Assembly: GCF_016808335.1 (NCBI RefSeq)
Contig: NC_053146.1
Coordinates: forward strand, 6,549,015-6,613,014
Length of the DNA: 64,000 nucleotides
DNA from: Panicum virgatum
Taxonomy: Eukaryota; Streptophyta; Magnoliopsida; Poales; Poaceae
Reading direction: 5' to 3'
The notes under the pieces were generated by a model. That model worked only from the letters and a program-made list of their open reading frames with translations. It made no database searches and was not told the DNA's origin. Below are positions 44,920 through 57,769 of this stretch, piece by piece. The first letter of the stretch is position 1. The number at the start of each line of letters is the position of its first letter. A program made the position numbers and the translations under genes.

Positions 44920-47127
44920 CAATGGTAGTCTAGTCATGAGCAGCACAGCCTAGACTGACAATATACTCAATTTTGTCATGAGAAATAATCCTGCACCAAC
45001 TGATTAAAACCTTGCAACCTTTTCTGATAAATGAGAATCTCCAGAGCATGCAGTTCCTTCCTGTAGTAGTTTACCCGCCAGCCTACCACATATAATTGGG
45101 CACCGGCAGCAAAACCTAGACCACCAAGTGATGGTCATGATTAAACTAGGGACCAGCATCTTTATTTTTGCAATGTAAAGCCACCAAGATGCAGGCAGCA
45201 AGCCAAAACAGTGACTTTCAGTTCACACATGGCCATGAGATAGCTGAGTTATTGAACGAGCACGGCATGGATGCATGTGACTTTCATCCCCTGCCACCCA
45301 ACCCCTACCATGCCTGCCTGGTGGTGCCTTGATGCTTATCTGAAATCTATGCAAACCTACCATTTGCACACACAACATAAGGTTGCTCTCGGTTGCCTGA
45401 TTATTCATGTACAGTGGACCTTTCTAACTGTCACCAAGTCATTGTTAACTGATATGCAGTCAAGCAGTGTCACTTTTCTAATCTTTGACGAACTCGATCA
45501 TGAATCGATCATTGGCCTCTGATGTTGCCCAGTCTTATGGGTACTGCAGAATTTTCATGGTTCACATGAGTAGAACATTTGTACGAATATAATCATAAAC
45601 AATAAAATATATAGGTTAAAATGGTAGGAAAGCGACCACATCTTTTATTTTGAAGATAATGCATGCATCTTGTGCCTTCATGGTTTTTTCAGACTCATCA
45701 CCATAAAGAATCCCTGGATGGAGACCCGTTTCTCCAGCCTCTAGAAGCCATATAGATAAATAGATTATGGCAGGCCTGCAGAGCCGATGCCATGGACCTA
45801 TGCCATCATCCTTTAGACTCTGGTAAATTTAATATCCTCAGGAAACTAGGACAGGATTTGGAAGAAATTGGCAGTTCATTGCATGGAAAAAAAAAAGATG
45901 TGAAGGGCACAGGAAAAGTTCTATTGTCCTGTTTGGTTTGAACTTTGAAACTCAAGGAGTGCCACAAGTTGTATTACCTACAAAAAATTGGTATTTCGTA
46001 GCGAATTCGATCACTGCCGAAATGTTAGATAGGTGCTCCCCAGTTTCGCGCATGTGCTAAATTTGAGCAAAAACTAAACATGCCAGGATATCCCATTTGG
46101 AAGACGGCCGATTTTCTTTATGTCCAAATGATGAAACAATAGTATATCCCTTTTGAGCATTATTGAGCTTCCAACTGAGAAAATTGGAATTGTGTGAGAA
46201 AAGCATCGCACAATAGATGGCATTGCATGGTTGATATCTTTTTCCTGGCAAGGATGTCCCTATCATGTATAGGTTCCCTTCCACTAGGCTGTACAGGGAA
46301 GAAGAGTTCAGCTCCCAACTTGGTCCTGGGATGCAGCTTTGGACAAGTCCTTTGTTTCTCTAGCTTTTCCTGCCTAATTTAGTACACAAAGGTAGATACC
46401 AAGTTGCCATCTTTTATGTGTAGCTCAGGAACTTTTCTGCATAATAATGCGCCTTGCTTTTCTGCATCTCAGCTAAGCATGTATGTCGTCCATGTTGCTT
46501 TTTGGGATCGCTAAATTGGATCATGCATAGATTATTTAAAATATGCAACTGTCCTGATTATTTTAATCATCCATTTGTTTATTTTAAATTCTAGAAAACT
46601 GGCTTAGAATAAAAAAGGCTAGTTTCAGTTTAGTGAAGCACCTTTCTGTTCAAACTTCAACAAACTAGACCTCTCCATAGATCTGCAACCTTTCCAAAAC
46701 TTTCAAAAGTTTCTTTACATGCAGCTCAGACTACCCTGATCACATCTCAGTTTCTTGCCTACCGAATCCGCCTGATCTTTGAGACAGGAGAACCAACAAA
46801 AGGCACATCAAGACCATTGCTCATCAGTACAGATTCTGTTCTTGCAAAGGTGTCGGTAAGCAATACAGCTCTGACAGAGAGACTTTGCTCTGTGAACTGC
46901 TGATTGATCAAGGTTGCTGTCAACCATCCTCATCACAAAGGCCAGCCCTCTGAGCTCCATGATCACGGTGCCGGCACCGACATGCGCAATTTTCCCTATT
47001 CAAGCAGATCGGTGCTCTGATCCCATGCCGACAGGCGAAAACTGCTCTTTGAATCGCCATGGGATGGCTCGATCTTGCTGTGATCATAGTGATCAGGCAA
47101 TAGGATTTGCTCCTGTGCCGAACCAAA
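44920..47127. other. Intergenic DNA, including the WNK 3' untranslated region
   Basis: No gene supported in 44920-46700. The last few hundred bases before 47128 are the expected 3' untranslated region of the minus-strand WNK gene. Confidence 0.5.
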
Positions 47128-49340
47128 TCATGGCTGGTCTGAACATTCAGTAGCGTCGCCCTGTGCCACGCCATTGATGTCCATGAGCTTCTTGTCGTCA
47201 GCCTGGCCACCTCCGTCATCAGAGCTGCACCCCGAACTCTGGAACTGCACCTGCTCCTCGTCGGCCTGGAACGTGATCTCCTCGAACCGGCCGTGCATCT
47301 CGGCGCACCGGCAGCCGCGCCGCGCCGCCGCGGACATGTAGTCGTCGAGCGACGACCCGCCGGAGGACGCAGCGCTGTACCGGCATCTCTTGCAACAGGG
47401 AGAGGGAGCGGTCGACGCGTCCGGGGCGTCGTCGGCGGCGGCGGCGTCGCCGTCGTCCATGCCAGGACCTGGCGTCCAGTGCGGCAGCAGCGCGCCGACC
47501 TCGCCGTCGATCATCTCGGCGATGTGGGTCACCTCGTGGTCCGTGATGTCCAGCTCCGCCACCATCTCCGTGGCCACGCTCAGCGCCGTGTCCGCGTCGG
47601 CGTCGAAGGGGAAGTAGATGTTCCGGACCCTCCCTGAGTGACAAAATTTCCACAGAACAGATCACAGTTTAATAGTAATCTTATACGAAGAAGAAAAAGA
47701 AAATTTTCAACTTTTTGAAACGAAAGAAATTTTGAACTTTCAATGGTCAGCAAGAGTCACCACCTGTGCCGTCTTTGTCGGCGATGCGTAGCCGGAGGAA
47801 GATGCTGCCGTCCTCCATCCTCTTCCCCTTGATGGTGATGTCCACGCCAGCAACGTGCTCGTCTTCGTTCTCGTTGAACAGCTGGTCGATGCCATGGAGC
47901 ATGCTCCCGTCGTCGTCGTCCTCGGAGCCCCACCTGTCGCCGTCGTCGTCGACGCCGCCGCCGTTGGACACCCCGTTGCTCGCCGAGGAGCCGTTGCTAC
48001 CGCCGGCGTGGTGGTGTTGGTGGTGGTCCAGGCAGGCAGGCTGGTGGAGGTAATCGTACATGGCGCCGTAATCGCCTTCTTCTCCGATGTAAAACCCGTC
48101 GTCTTCAACCTGCAGGAAAGGGTCGTTGAGCAGCTCGACCGCCGTCGGCCGCCGCGACGCCGGCGCCAGGCACCGGTCGATGAACCGCCGCACCGCGGGG
48201 TCCGTCACCTTGTACAAAGCCGCCGGCTTTATCCCCTGACAAGATGCAGCAGGAAACGGTTACAATGAGGAATCGAATCGATCAAAAAAAAAAAGTTAAA
48301 GAATCAGAAATGCCAATCCGAAAAGAAGAATCTCCAAAGATTGGTTGGAGGATCATACGGAGGTGACTTTCTTGTAGATCTGCACGGGGTGGACGCACTC
48401 GCTGTAAGGGTACTCGAGGGTGAACATCTCGAGGACGCACATGCCGAAGGAGTAGACGTCGGCGAGCTCGTCGTAGTCCTCCGCGTAGACCTCCGGCGCC
48501 ATGAACTCGGGCATGCCGACGCAGTGGGCGGCGTAGGGGGAGGCGCGGCGGCGGACGGCGGCGAAGCCGAGGTCGCCGATCTTGACCTGCCCCTGGCTGC
48601 CGTTGACGAAGATGTTGTCGCACTTGAGGTCCCGGTGGATGATGCCGCGGGCGTGGAGGTAGGCGAGGCCGTCGAGGACCTGGCGGCACCAGCGCCTGAC
48701 GGCGGCGGGGCTCACCCGGGGGTGCCGCCGCCGGTACTGGCGGAGCGTGCCGGAGGTGAAGAGCTCGGTGACGAAGTTGACGGCGCGGCGCGGGGCGTCG
48801 ACCCAGGACGCGTGGAGGCGCATGACGGCGCGGTGGCGGAGCGACCGGACCAGGTGGATCTCGCCGTAGAGGCGCTCCAGCTCGCCGGGGCTCCGCAGGA
48901 AGTCGTGCACCTGCACCCGGTTCCACGCCACCTCCATGCCCCGGTGCTCGTCGAAGGCCCGGTACCTGCTCCACGATCCACGGCCGCCAACCATCAGAAT
49001 GATTCATGCAAAGATGGAAAAGAATGAAACTTGATTTTGCTTCAAAAAAAGGCGGGGCTGTGATCTGATGATCTTACACGGTCTTGGAGGATCCCTTGCC
49101 GAGGACCTCGTTGTACTGCAGGTGCGGAAACAGAGGAGGGGAAGAAGATTAGCACGAGAGCAAGGCGAAGACGATGACAAGAAGAAGAAGACGGTGAGGA
49201 GGAAGAAGAAGAGCACCGGTGGACCTTACCCTGCCATACCTCCCCGTGGGATCAACCTCCACGTACCCCGGGTCGTCAGCCAAGAGCCCCTCACCACCAC
49301 CGTCGCCGCCATTGCTCTGCACCTGCAGAGGTCCCATCAT
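47128..49340 (-). CDS. WNK: WNK-family serine/threonine protein kinase, five exons, 577 aa
   Basis: Exons (minus) 49230-49340, 49078-49115, 48359-48965, 47764-48235 and 47128-47633, all with GT-AG introns; 1734 nt in one frame. The protein starts [12 protein letters not shown], then [31 protein letters not shown]. The lysine sits in the glycine loop (GKGSSK) and Cys/Asn replaces it in strand 3 (VAWNRV), the defining WNK rearrangement. HRDLKCDN and IGDLGFA are the catalytic and DLG (DFG-equivalent) motifs. The P+1 loop reads [10 protein letters not shown] where families have GTPEF, a Thr-to-Met change. The region [23 protein letters not shown]...RNIYFPFD, ending about 40 residues before PHWTPGPG, is OSR1-C/CCT-like. 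Acidic low-complexity linkers surround it. Plant WNKs act in osmotic, salt, light and clock signalling (family knowledge). A cytosolic kinase is inferred. Confidence 0.93.
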
Positions 49341-49566
49341 CCTCCTCCAAATCACACACGAGCAACGGAGCAAGAAGCCGTGCTCTCACTCCCCCATGCA
49401 CCTCACCGATCCCCTGCCGCCCACGCATCCATCTCAATTCTCAAGAAATATTTTGCCTGGTGCCGTACGGCCGAGGAGACCGAAGCTGCCGACGTGGCAT
49501 TCGGTGTGGGGATCTCGAGGGCGCGGCGCGAGGGAGAGGATCAGGGTTAGGCACTCTGTCGCCGGG

Positions 49567-49577
49567 CTTAAATATAT
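49567..49577 (-). promoter_or_regulatory. Candidate TATA element of the WNK gene
   Basis: On the minus strand GATATATTTAAG lies about 230 bp upstream of the WNK start codon. Position and sequence suit a TATA box with a leader of about 200 nt. This is an inference from sequence only. Confidence 0.35.
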
Positions 49578-50052
49578 CAGCAGGCAAGAGTGTCAGAGAC
49601 TCGGAGAGTGGTTAGGAACAGTGGCGAGGAGAGGTGAGGAGAGACCGGAGAGGAAGAAGACGTTGGCCGGAGACGATAAGGAGGGTCGGCGCACGGAGTG
49701 GAATCCTGGAGCCGGGACACGTGCGTGCGGACAAGAATCTCGCCTTAGATTGGCTCGGCCATGCTGTGTTTTTTTACTGAAACCCGGGAGTAGATTTCCA
49801 TGCCCAGCTGCACCAGAACCATCCGGTTGCTTGTTACTACTGCTGTTTTACGGAGGGTGCGGATCCAATTTTTCCTTAATTAAAACACTGCACAGACGGC
49901 ACGTCCTCTAGCATTCAAACGATAATGCAGCTTATTCTGAAGCAAAATAAAAAAGTACAAGCAAACATATGAAATGCAATAATTCTTTTTCATTTTTCTT
50001 GCTGAGTTGAGGAGTCGAACCCAACTGAACCGAGTAAACAATATTACATTAT
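49578..50052. other. WNK upstream region
   Basis: GC-rich promoter-like DNA to about 49760, then AT-rich DNA up to the MITE at 50053. No gene is supported; the plus-strand frame 49219-49911 is antisense to the WNK leader and is rejected. Confidence 0.5.
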
Positions 50053-50812
50053 GGAAAAAGTGTATTTTTCATTCTTGAAGTATTACAAAAGTGTGGCATT
50101 TATCCCTCATATTTCATTTGGTGCAAATCAACCCCTTAACTAACTAAACTGGTGCATTTATCATCCCCACCTTAGTTTAAGAATGGTTTAGTACAATCTA
50201 ATGGTAGTTTATGCCACACTATCATTTGACTAATCTCCACTTTGCAATGTAATACGCTGAGTTGAAGATATAAGAGCAACTCCAAGAGACTCTTTATATT
50301 CATCCTAATCGCTAGAAAATATAAATTTTGATGGAAAAATAGCCTCCAAAAGTCTCTCTAAGTGGTTATCCAAATATAGCCATCATCTATTCCGGATTCC
50401 TCGCTAGCCAAAGATATATAGAGAGCGATTTTTATGTACATGACTCTCCAAATGATAATTTAGAGAGTAAAATTTAGAAAGACTCTTGGAGATGCTATAA
50501 AGCCTAAAAATTAGTAAATTCTCTAAATTGGGTACTCCATAAAAATTTTATCCAAAAAATTAACTTAACCGATTCACATCAAATTATTATAGCGATTGAC
50601 TTAACATTAGATGTTGCTAGGCCATGATTAGTGAGATAATTACATGACCTAAACCAATATTACATGACACTACACCATTGTTAAAATAAGCTAAGTGGGA
50701 TGATAAATGCACCATTTTAGCTAGTTAAGGGATTGATTTGTACCAAATGAAACATGAGGGATGAATGTCACACTTTAGCAATACTTAAAGAATGAAAAAT
50801 ATACTTTTGCCC
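50053..50812. mobile_element. Long-TIR MITE (Mutator-like)
   Basis: About 120 bp at the left (AAAAAGTGTATTTTTCATTC...GTGCATTTATCATCCC) is the inverted complement of 50690-50812, with around 85-90% identity by eye. Long inverted repeats and a non-coding middle suit a Mutator-derived MITE. CATTAT occurs at both edges, too short for the usual 9-bp duplication. A Tourist-like MITE is nested inside. Confidence 0.75.
50274..50497. mobile_element. Tourist-like MITE nested in the long-TIR MITE
   Basis: Starts GAGCAACTCCAAGAG and ends CTCTTGGAGATGCTA with TAA on each side (50271-50273 and 50498-50500). The TAA duplication marks PIF/Harbinger-derived Tourist elements. A second copy of this family is at 58136-58384. 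Confidence 0.88.
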
Positions 50813-51953
50813 ATTATAATATTTAATATAATCGGCAGTTCTTCTGCTTGATTCGTTTCATAAAAATATTACATTATATAGGTTGGTACGACGAAGACGG
50901 AACGCTAGGTTTCCATGTTCTTAGCCCAGGGTCGACCCTGGCTAGCGCGTGGCGTCTGGGTCGGAGGAAATGGTCGTCGTGACCGCCGCCGGTGTGGTGT
51001 CCGGTAGCCGTCGACGACGTCGTGGCCACGGCGACGTCAGGCGTTGCGAAATGGGCGTGGCGTGCGCGGCTTGGGATGGCACGGTAGCAGCTGCTGAGGC
51101 GCTTCGTACCAACAATGGATGAGACAAAGTTGAGCCGAAGAACAAAGCCCAAGGCAAACCGTATCGAAGGTTCCTTGTTCAGGCTCTCCCCATTTGCGAG
51201 GTTCAGACGAGACGATTACGATGAGGCATCTAGTCTCCATAGTAATGGCAGCTCTAATTGGTGACTGTACTCTCTTCATAGCACAGTGTTTTCAGAGTGG
51301 CAAAATTAGTAGAGTAAGTTAAACTTTTTTTAAAAAATGGAGTAGGTTTTAACATATCAAAAAGGTATTAGGTTTTCCAAAAAGGTTTTAACATATTGTG
51401 AATGCATTTACCATGATGAATCTAGTGTACATTAATCTTACATTGGCGGTCTATACTGAACAGCTTCAGACAATTTTCTTCCACGACTACCATTCAGAAT
51501 TCGTCAGTTCATCAGGCCACGCCGGAGCAGACGTTGGCACAGCCGCACAGGCTTAACGTTAGGAAATGGAGGGGGCAATTCCATCTAAGGCCACCATTTC
51601 CATACGCCGAAACCATATATCAGCCTAACAAGTATTACAAAGTTACTCAGTGTCATAAGACGAATTTTCTCAAGAATAAATGCGAATGTAGAAGGCTGAA
51701 AGCATGCAGTACGGTAGCAAGAAAGCCTCTTATAACTTCAGATACATTAGCTACAGGTTCTCGGCACCGCGGCGCCTCTTATGGTAGCACACCCGTGCTC
51801 TACCTCATAAAACGCACGATCAAAAATCGTGCATCCCTCTTATCTGCCTCCTGTTGAAACCCATCCTATTTCTTAATCATTTGTCGACTGCAAGGTTGCA
51901 GCTACTGGTTAGGGCCTGCCGTCTTCTGCAGACGCCGGAAGGTGCCCCTCACC
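50813..51953. other. Intergenic DNA downstream of the START-domain gene
   Basis: No gene is supported. A GC-rich patch (50880-51170) has short antiparallel open frames without domains. The part nearest 51954 is the likely 3' untranslated region of the START gene. Confidence 0.5.
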
Positions 51954-54900
51954 TCACTTCTTTGCCTGCCGTCTTGCTGCCCCTAGTAGGAGGACCTTCC
52001 CAACAAATCCAGTGTTGAGCACGCAAACTGCAGCCACAGCACCTCCAACCACCACCCATCTCCAGTCGAAACCATGTTGGACTGCCCTAGAGTTCGCATC
52101 GCCATCGCTGATTTTATCAGCAGCAGAAAGTTCTTGGTCCAGAGGACCATTTGAGCCAGCAATGGATACCTTGGTGGTCACTTGAGCCATGATGGCACTG
52201 TGTGACAGGGCGTTTTCTGCTCTCATCTGCTGGTATGCTCTGAACCCAGACTGCAGCTTCTTTACAGCACCCCACATGCCATGCCGAACAGCAACCCTGG
52301 CAACATCTTTTGGTATGCCCATGTCCTCATAGTGAACCAAAGTTACTTCACATGCGGATTGCTGTCCAGGTTGTTTAGGCGATTGAACTGCATTTCACAG
52401 GCAGATTTACATGAATGAATTGTCAAAGTATGAGCATTTGCATCAATGAATCATTGGAAACTTGCAATGTTCAGAATGAACACAGTTCAGGTTCCGGCTC
52501 AAAAGACAAGAAAAAAAACACACGGTCAATGGTGACACAATGGTAATAGTAAGGGAAAAAATTACCAGATCTAATTCGCCAGCTTGAGAAGTACAGCTCC
52601 ACACGCCTTGGTTTTTCCTTCTTTGGCAAAGAAAGATAAGGAACACCCTGCAAATGGAGATTGTTGAGTGCTCAGTAGTCACAACCAATATGTGCCCTTA
52701 AACTGGATGCTAGTGAACCTTTTCTACAGACCGCAGCTCCAACATATTAAAATCCCTGAGAAGCTTATCCCTGATTTCACAACCATGAAAGACAGGAGGC
52801 ACCTTACTGTGTGTGGAGAGCAAGGATTTGATTCCCTAGAAAGACGTGCATGAGAATTTTACAACAATAGCTAAAAATAAGATGTTTGTCACTAGTCAGT
52901 ATGTTGGTTCAATCTTGACCTGCTCTCAGTTCAAAAAAAAAAATTGACCTGCTCAGTTTTATCTTCTGTCTCCAATTGAATACTCTCAACAGTAAATAAC
53001 CCAGTTGAATGTTTTCTTAATCTGGTACAAGTCCATCTCTTGTTTCCTAAACTCTAGCATACTACGATTAGATAAATAACATAGCTATTAAGTTATGTCA
53101 CCTCCTTCTATAACTAGAAAACCATAACAAGATATCTCATGAAAGATGCTGGTGAAATTAAACAGGTAGTTCAATTTTAAAAGGTGCTAATAGATAATAA
53201 CTTCGCAAAGTCATTCTGGCAGCTAATAAAAATGGTTTACTATCTGAATATCTACTTTTGATAACTATTTTGTGGAGAAAAAAGAAAATCATGAAAATTA
53301 TTACTCTTTGCGAAGGGGGCATTTGTATTGGGTCCAGGTCAATTATGAAGCTGCTGTTGAAAAGTTTCTTTGGGCAGACAGCATAGAAGTATAACAAGAA
53401 TATTATTAAACACAGAGAAAACAACCTTTGGATAAAAGAAAATGGGCAGAAAAAAGAATATAAATTTAATGCAAAAAGTGTGAGGCTAAAAGTAAAGCAT
53501 AACAATCAGGCAGGAAAATAGAAAGGGTGCGCAAAACATTTTCATCTTCAGTAATAAAATTATATGGACTTTTTTTCAAAAAATAATTGGGAGAACATAA
53601 CATTACATGAGCAGAAGTAGCTGCCAAGAAAAATAATTTTGTACATGTACCTTTGTAACACAATAGTATGTCTTCCCAGATTCCCATATGCGCCCTCCGA
53701 AGATGTATTCACGGTCACTGCAAAAGAACGGGAACTGGAAAGCAAACAACAAGTTGTAACTGTGAAGCTTAACATGAAGGTACCCAAGGCACAACAGGAG
53801 CTGGTCAAACCTTTTTTATCCAGTGGACAATCATGGTTCCATTCTGAGGGAACTCATCCAATGTCTTTGAATATGCAAGCATGGGATCCCACTTAAGACG
53901 AAAATCGCCATCCCAGAAGAAATCTCTAACCAGTTCAGGAGTAGCATCCTCAAAAATAGTGCGGCTGCAATACATAATAGGTCCCTCCTAAATACATTTA
54001 AGATAAACTCATTAGATTGAAGGTATTATGATAACAGATTTAGTCATGATACAGGTTTTACTGCGAATTTCTAATTATTTCATGCCAATTTATGTAGATT
54101 AAGTAACAGGAAAAAAGTGATCAAACTATGTAGTCTCAGCATTCCAGTTTGTGTTGAAAAGCTGATGTATTGCGTCTCATTTCTACTTCTTCATCTGCTT
54201 TTCTTTCAGATAATGCAGGTTCATTAAGGAAAATTCTAGGAATCTAACAAAGAACACAGTAAACGCTTAAACAGACACACGGTGTGTATAATGCTGCAGG
54301 CCAAAGAGGGACATGATTGGATTTCAAAAATTGAAATATCCTAGTCCTTTGTCACTTTAATTTAATACCAAAATTATTCTTTCCATTCAGATACTACTAT
54401 ATGATATGCCACCTCATATTCATAATAGCTGTACGTTTTATAATATTCTAAATTCTTGGTATCTATTTCTCTTTTTCAAAAATCCCACAGGCAAAACAAA
54501 CCTCAGGCTCACGCCGCCAGGCCTTGTAGGTCATGTTGGAGGTTGTGCGCTCCATCAAATTCTGCCACGCTGTATCCCCACTCTCCTTGTTATCTAAAAG
54601 TTGAAGCAGATGTTCTAGGTCCTTCTCAGTAACAGTATCATGCTCGCCCTCAAATATTGTCCTACCATTCACAAAATTTAATGAAACTAACAAATATTTC
54701 ACTGCAGAAAGCTGAATACAAATTCGGAATCGATTCCAGAAGATGGAAAATTGTGATGCATTTTTATGCCGAAACCAAAAGTTGTGGCTCTGTTCTGCTG
54801 CATCTACATGAACTAAACTCCACGAAAAATGATGAGCTACCGAAACCACGGTAAATCCCAAACAGAAGGCAAGTTCATGTTTTAAATCCATCAATGGTGC

Positions 54901-55708
54901 AAACCGATCGAAACTAACCGATCATCAAAACCCTATAACCTACATAGATAGCAAGTTTTTGCACACCCGACAAAGTGGTCCTATTGCTTAGCCCCTATAC
55001 AATCTACTATCAGCAACACCACATCATGTCGTCAATCAAAAAAGATAAACACGCCTTCCTGTCCAACAGCCCTCCGGCGACATGTGTCACTCCTTCAATC
55101 GAGCTGAAATAGAGTAACTTTGACAAGGGGGAAAACACATCGAATCTCCTAAACGACCTTCAGCATAGGTCACGGTCGACTGAATCACACGATGATTCAA
55201 TTCGATACCGGACTGACGCGCACCGTGCCTCCAACGGACACCACCGACAGGACAGATGCCGCATTCCCGCGGCTCCGCCACCTACCCCCGCCGCCGCAAC
55301 AGGAAGAACCAACCCCCTACCCTACAGCTACAGGGCTCACCTGCCGTCGGCGCAGCCTCCGTCGTCCCCGGCGTGGTCCTCGGGGGAGACCTTGTCCTGG
55401 TGCTTCCCCCGGCAGCGTCGGAAGGCGGAGGAGAGGAGCCTGGGCGCGACGGAGCACGCGGAGAGCGCGGTGCAGGCGAGCCAGAGCCTCCGCGCGCCGA
55501 GCCCCGGCGGCACCCAGAGGAGGCGGAGGCGGCTGCGGAGGCCGAGGAAGAGCAGCCCCGTCCAGCGCGGGCGCCAGGACCAGCCCACGACGAGCCCGAT
55601 CATGACGGCCGCCCAGATCGGCACCGCGCAGAGCAGCACGTCCACCGCCATCTCCGCCACCGCGGGGCGCCGCAGCAGCGCCACCGCCTCCTCGCACCAC
55701 CCCGCCAT
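51954..55708 (-). CDS. START-domain lipid-binding membrane protein, six exons, 434 aa
   Basis: Exons (minus) 55341-55708, 54502-54661, 53811-53987, 53651-53734, 52566-52647 and 51954-52387, joined by GT-AG introns into 435 codons. ATG 55708 is in good context (GCAATGG); the upstream in-frame GTG is rejected. The N-terminus has a hydrophobic stretch (AVDVLLCAVPIWAAVMIGLV) and a second at WTGLLFLGL. The START fold runs from about residue 140 to 345: TAWQNLMERTTSNMTYKAW, MYCSRTIFEDATPELVRDFFWD, LKWDPMLAYSKTLDEF, FCSDREYIFGGRIWES, YFSSWRIRS and CEVTLVHYEDMGIPK. The C-terminus has a membrane anchor WRWVVVGGAVAAVCVLN and a basic tail. START domains bind lipids such as phosphatidylcholine or sterols in a closed pocket. 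Ligand and membrane are not predictable here. Plant members are usually called polyketide cyclase/lipid-transport-like proteins. Confidence 0.92.
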
Positions 55709-57437
55709 TGCTGCCGGCACGTGGGCTAGGGCACCCTCCTCGCCAAGGCTTCAACCCTCGATCCCCTCCAATCCCCACCCCCTTTTTTTTCTTCTTCCAG
55801 CAGAAATGGAGGAGAGGAGAGGAGAGGGGGGAAGAGGAAAGACTGGCAGGGGGAGTCGATTTTGCATCGGGCGCCGTGAGGCTGACAGGTGGGGATCGGG
55901 ACTCAGGGCCCGCTTGTCAGAGGCAGCGGGTGGGGACAGTTGGTGGGGCGAGTCCACGTGTCGGTGGGAGGCGTGGGGCCGAGCGGCGAGCGGTGTACGC
56001 TGCGGGAGACGGCAGACGGGGAACATGCGGGGGGCGAGGCCGCGTGTTTGGGTGTGTTTATCCGCGAAAAATTGGTAGAAAAAGTCATATAAGACATTAT
56101 AGTATATTATAGTATTTTTTATTTGTTTGTGGTAAATATTGTCATACCATGACTTAACTAGACTCAAAAAATTCGTCTCGCAACGTACATCAAAATTATA
56201 CAATTAGTTTTTTTATTTACCTACATTTAATACTCCATACATGAATCATTTCCTATATTTAATGTTTCGATGTGATGGAAAATTCGAAGGAGTTTAGGGA
56301 AGTGAACACAGCCTTTGGCCTTGTTTATTTTTCCCTTGCATAGCATAGCACACAATTCTCGATAAAAGAATCTTACATGCATGGAGCACTAAACGAAGTT
56401 TATTTGCAAAATCTTTTCACAGATGGGTGTAACTTTTCACGACGAATTTAATGATAGTAATTAATCGATGATTGTCTACAGTGATACTACAGTAACCATC
56501 CTCTAATCGTGCGGTCAAAGGCCTCATTAGATTCGTCTCGCGAAGTCGTAAGAGGCTGTGGAGTTAGTTTTGTAAATTACCTTTATTTAGTATTTCTAAT
56601 TATTGGTCAAAAATTTTGTGCTACTCTCGTGCAAACAGTGCCTTTATCTTTGTCCGCTGTGGATTGCACGAATATTTAATGCGCGCGGGGTTTACGAGGG
56701 TGACGTGGCGGTGGGTGGTTCTGTCTGTTTGGTCGCCGCCGGGGAGGTCAGAGCGGCAGCTACTGGCCGTTAGGCTGTCCACAATGGCAAGAGCAAATTT
56801 GCTCTTGCCTTGTTTCCCACGCCCTCTCTGTCTACAGTACCAAACAGTGCATCTACAGTGCCAAACAGTAGATTTACTCCTCCATTTCCTCCTATCGCTG
56901 TGGACGGTCTTAGGGCCCATCGATCTGCATGGTCCTGATTCGTGGACTCGTTTGTTCTGAAGCGATCTGGCAAAGAGCCCGTTTAGTTAAAAAAAAATTC
57001 ACCCAAAAATTTTCACCTCCCCTTTGAACACACTTTGAACACATATATGAAGCACTAAATGTAATTAAATAACAAAACTAATTATACAGTTTAGATGTAC
57101 ACGACGAGACGAATCTTTTGAGCCTAATTAGTACATGATTAGTCATAAGTGCTACAGTAACCCACATGTGCTAATGATGCGGTCAAAGGCCTCAAAAGAT
57201 TCGTCTCGCGGTTTCCAAGTTAGTTCTGAAATTAGTTTTTTAATTAGTGTTCGAAAAATCCTCCCGACATCTGGTCAAACATTGACGTGACACAAAAACA
57301 TTTCACCTTTGAGAACCCAAAAATCAGAAATTCATCAAGACAAATTATGGTTGGTGGAAAAACTAAGGGCCGTTTCAACGTTGCAGATTAACTAGGATTT
57401 CTTCTACGGTAAAAAATGTCAACTTGAAATGCTCCTA

Positions 57438-57769
57438 GTTCCTCCGTCTATAAAAAAGTACAATTATAAGATCCGTCAACTTGAAATATACTTCCTTCAT
57501 CTCAAATTGTAAATTATTTTGACAAAATATAGATACATAGATTTTGCTATGCACTTGGATAAACACCTACAATTTGAAATGGAGGGAGCAGTATTAGCAT
57601 TTATGTCTCTAAATAAATTTATTATAAAAATATATTCTGTAACTGATCTAATCTAATGGTACTTATTTTGTAACACGAATGTTATTACTTTTTTTATATC
57701 ATTAGTCAAAATTTAAACTGTCTATTTATATATAAAAAAAGAATTGCATTCTTTGGTGGACGGAAAGAG
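57438..57769. mobile_element. Stowaway-type MITE (outer)
   Basis: The left end GTTCCTCCGTCTATAAAAAA and the right end, complemented, CTCTTTCCGTCCACCAAAGA are diverged Stowaway ends with TA at both edges. It contains the smaller element at 57491-57591. Confidence 0.55.
57491..57591. mobile_element. Stowaway-type MITE (inner)
   Basis: CTTCCTTCATCTCAAATTGT on the left pairs with the complement CTGCTCCCTCCATTTCAAAT on the right, TA on each side. It is only 101 bp, inserted in another Stowaway. Confidence 0.6.

Noticed and set aside
48282..49027. Frames of 228-241 codons over the kinase exon
   Set aside because: Shadows of the WNK kinase exon; only the 48353-48994 minus frame carries kinase motifs.
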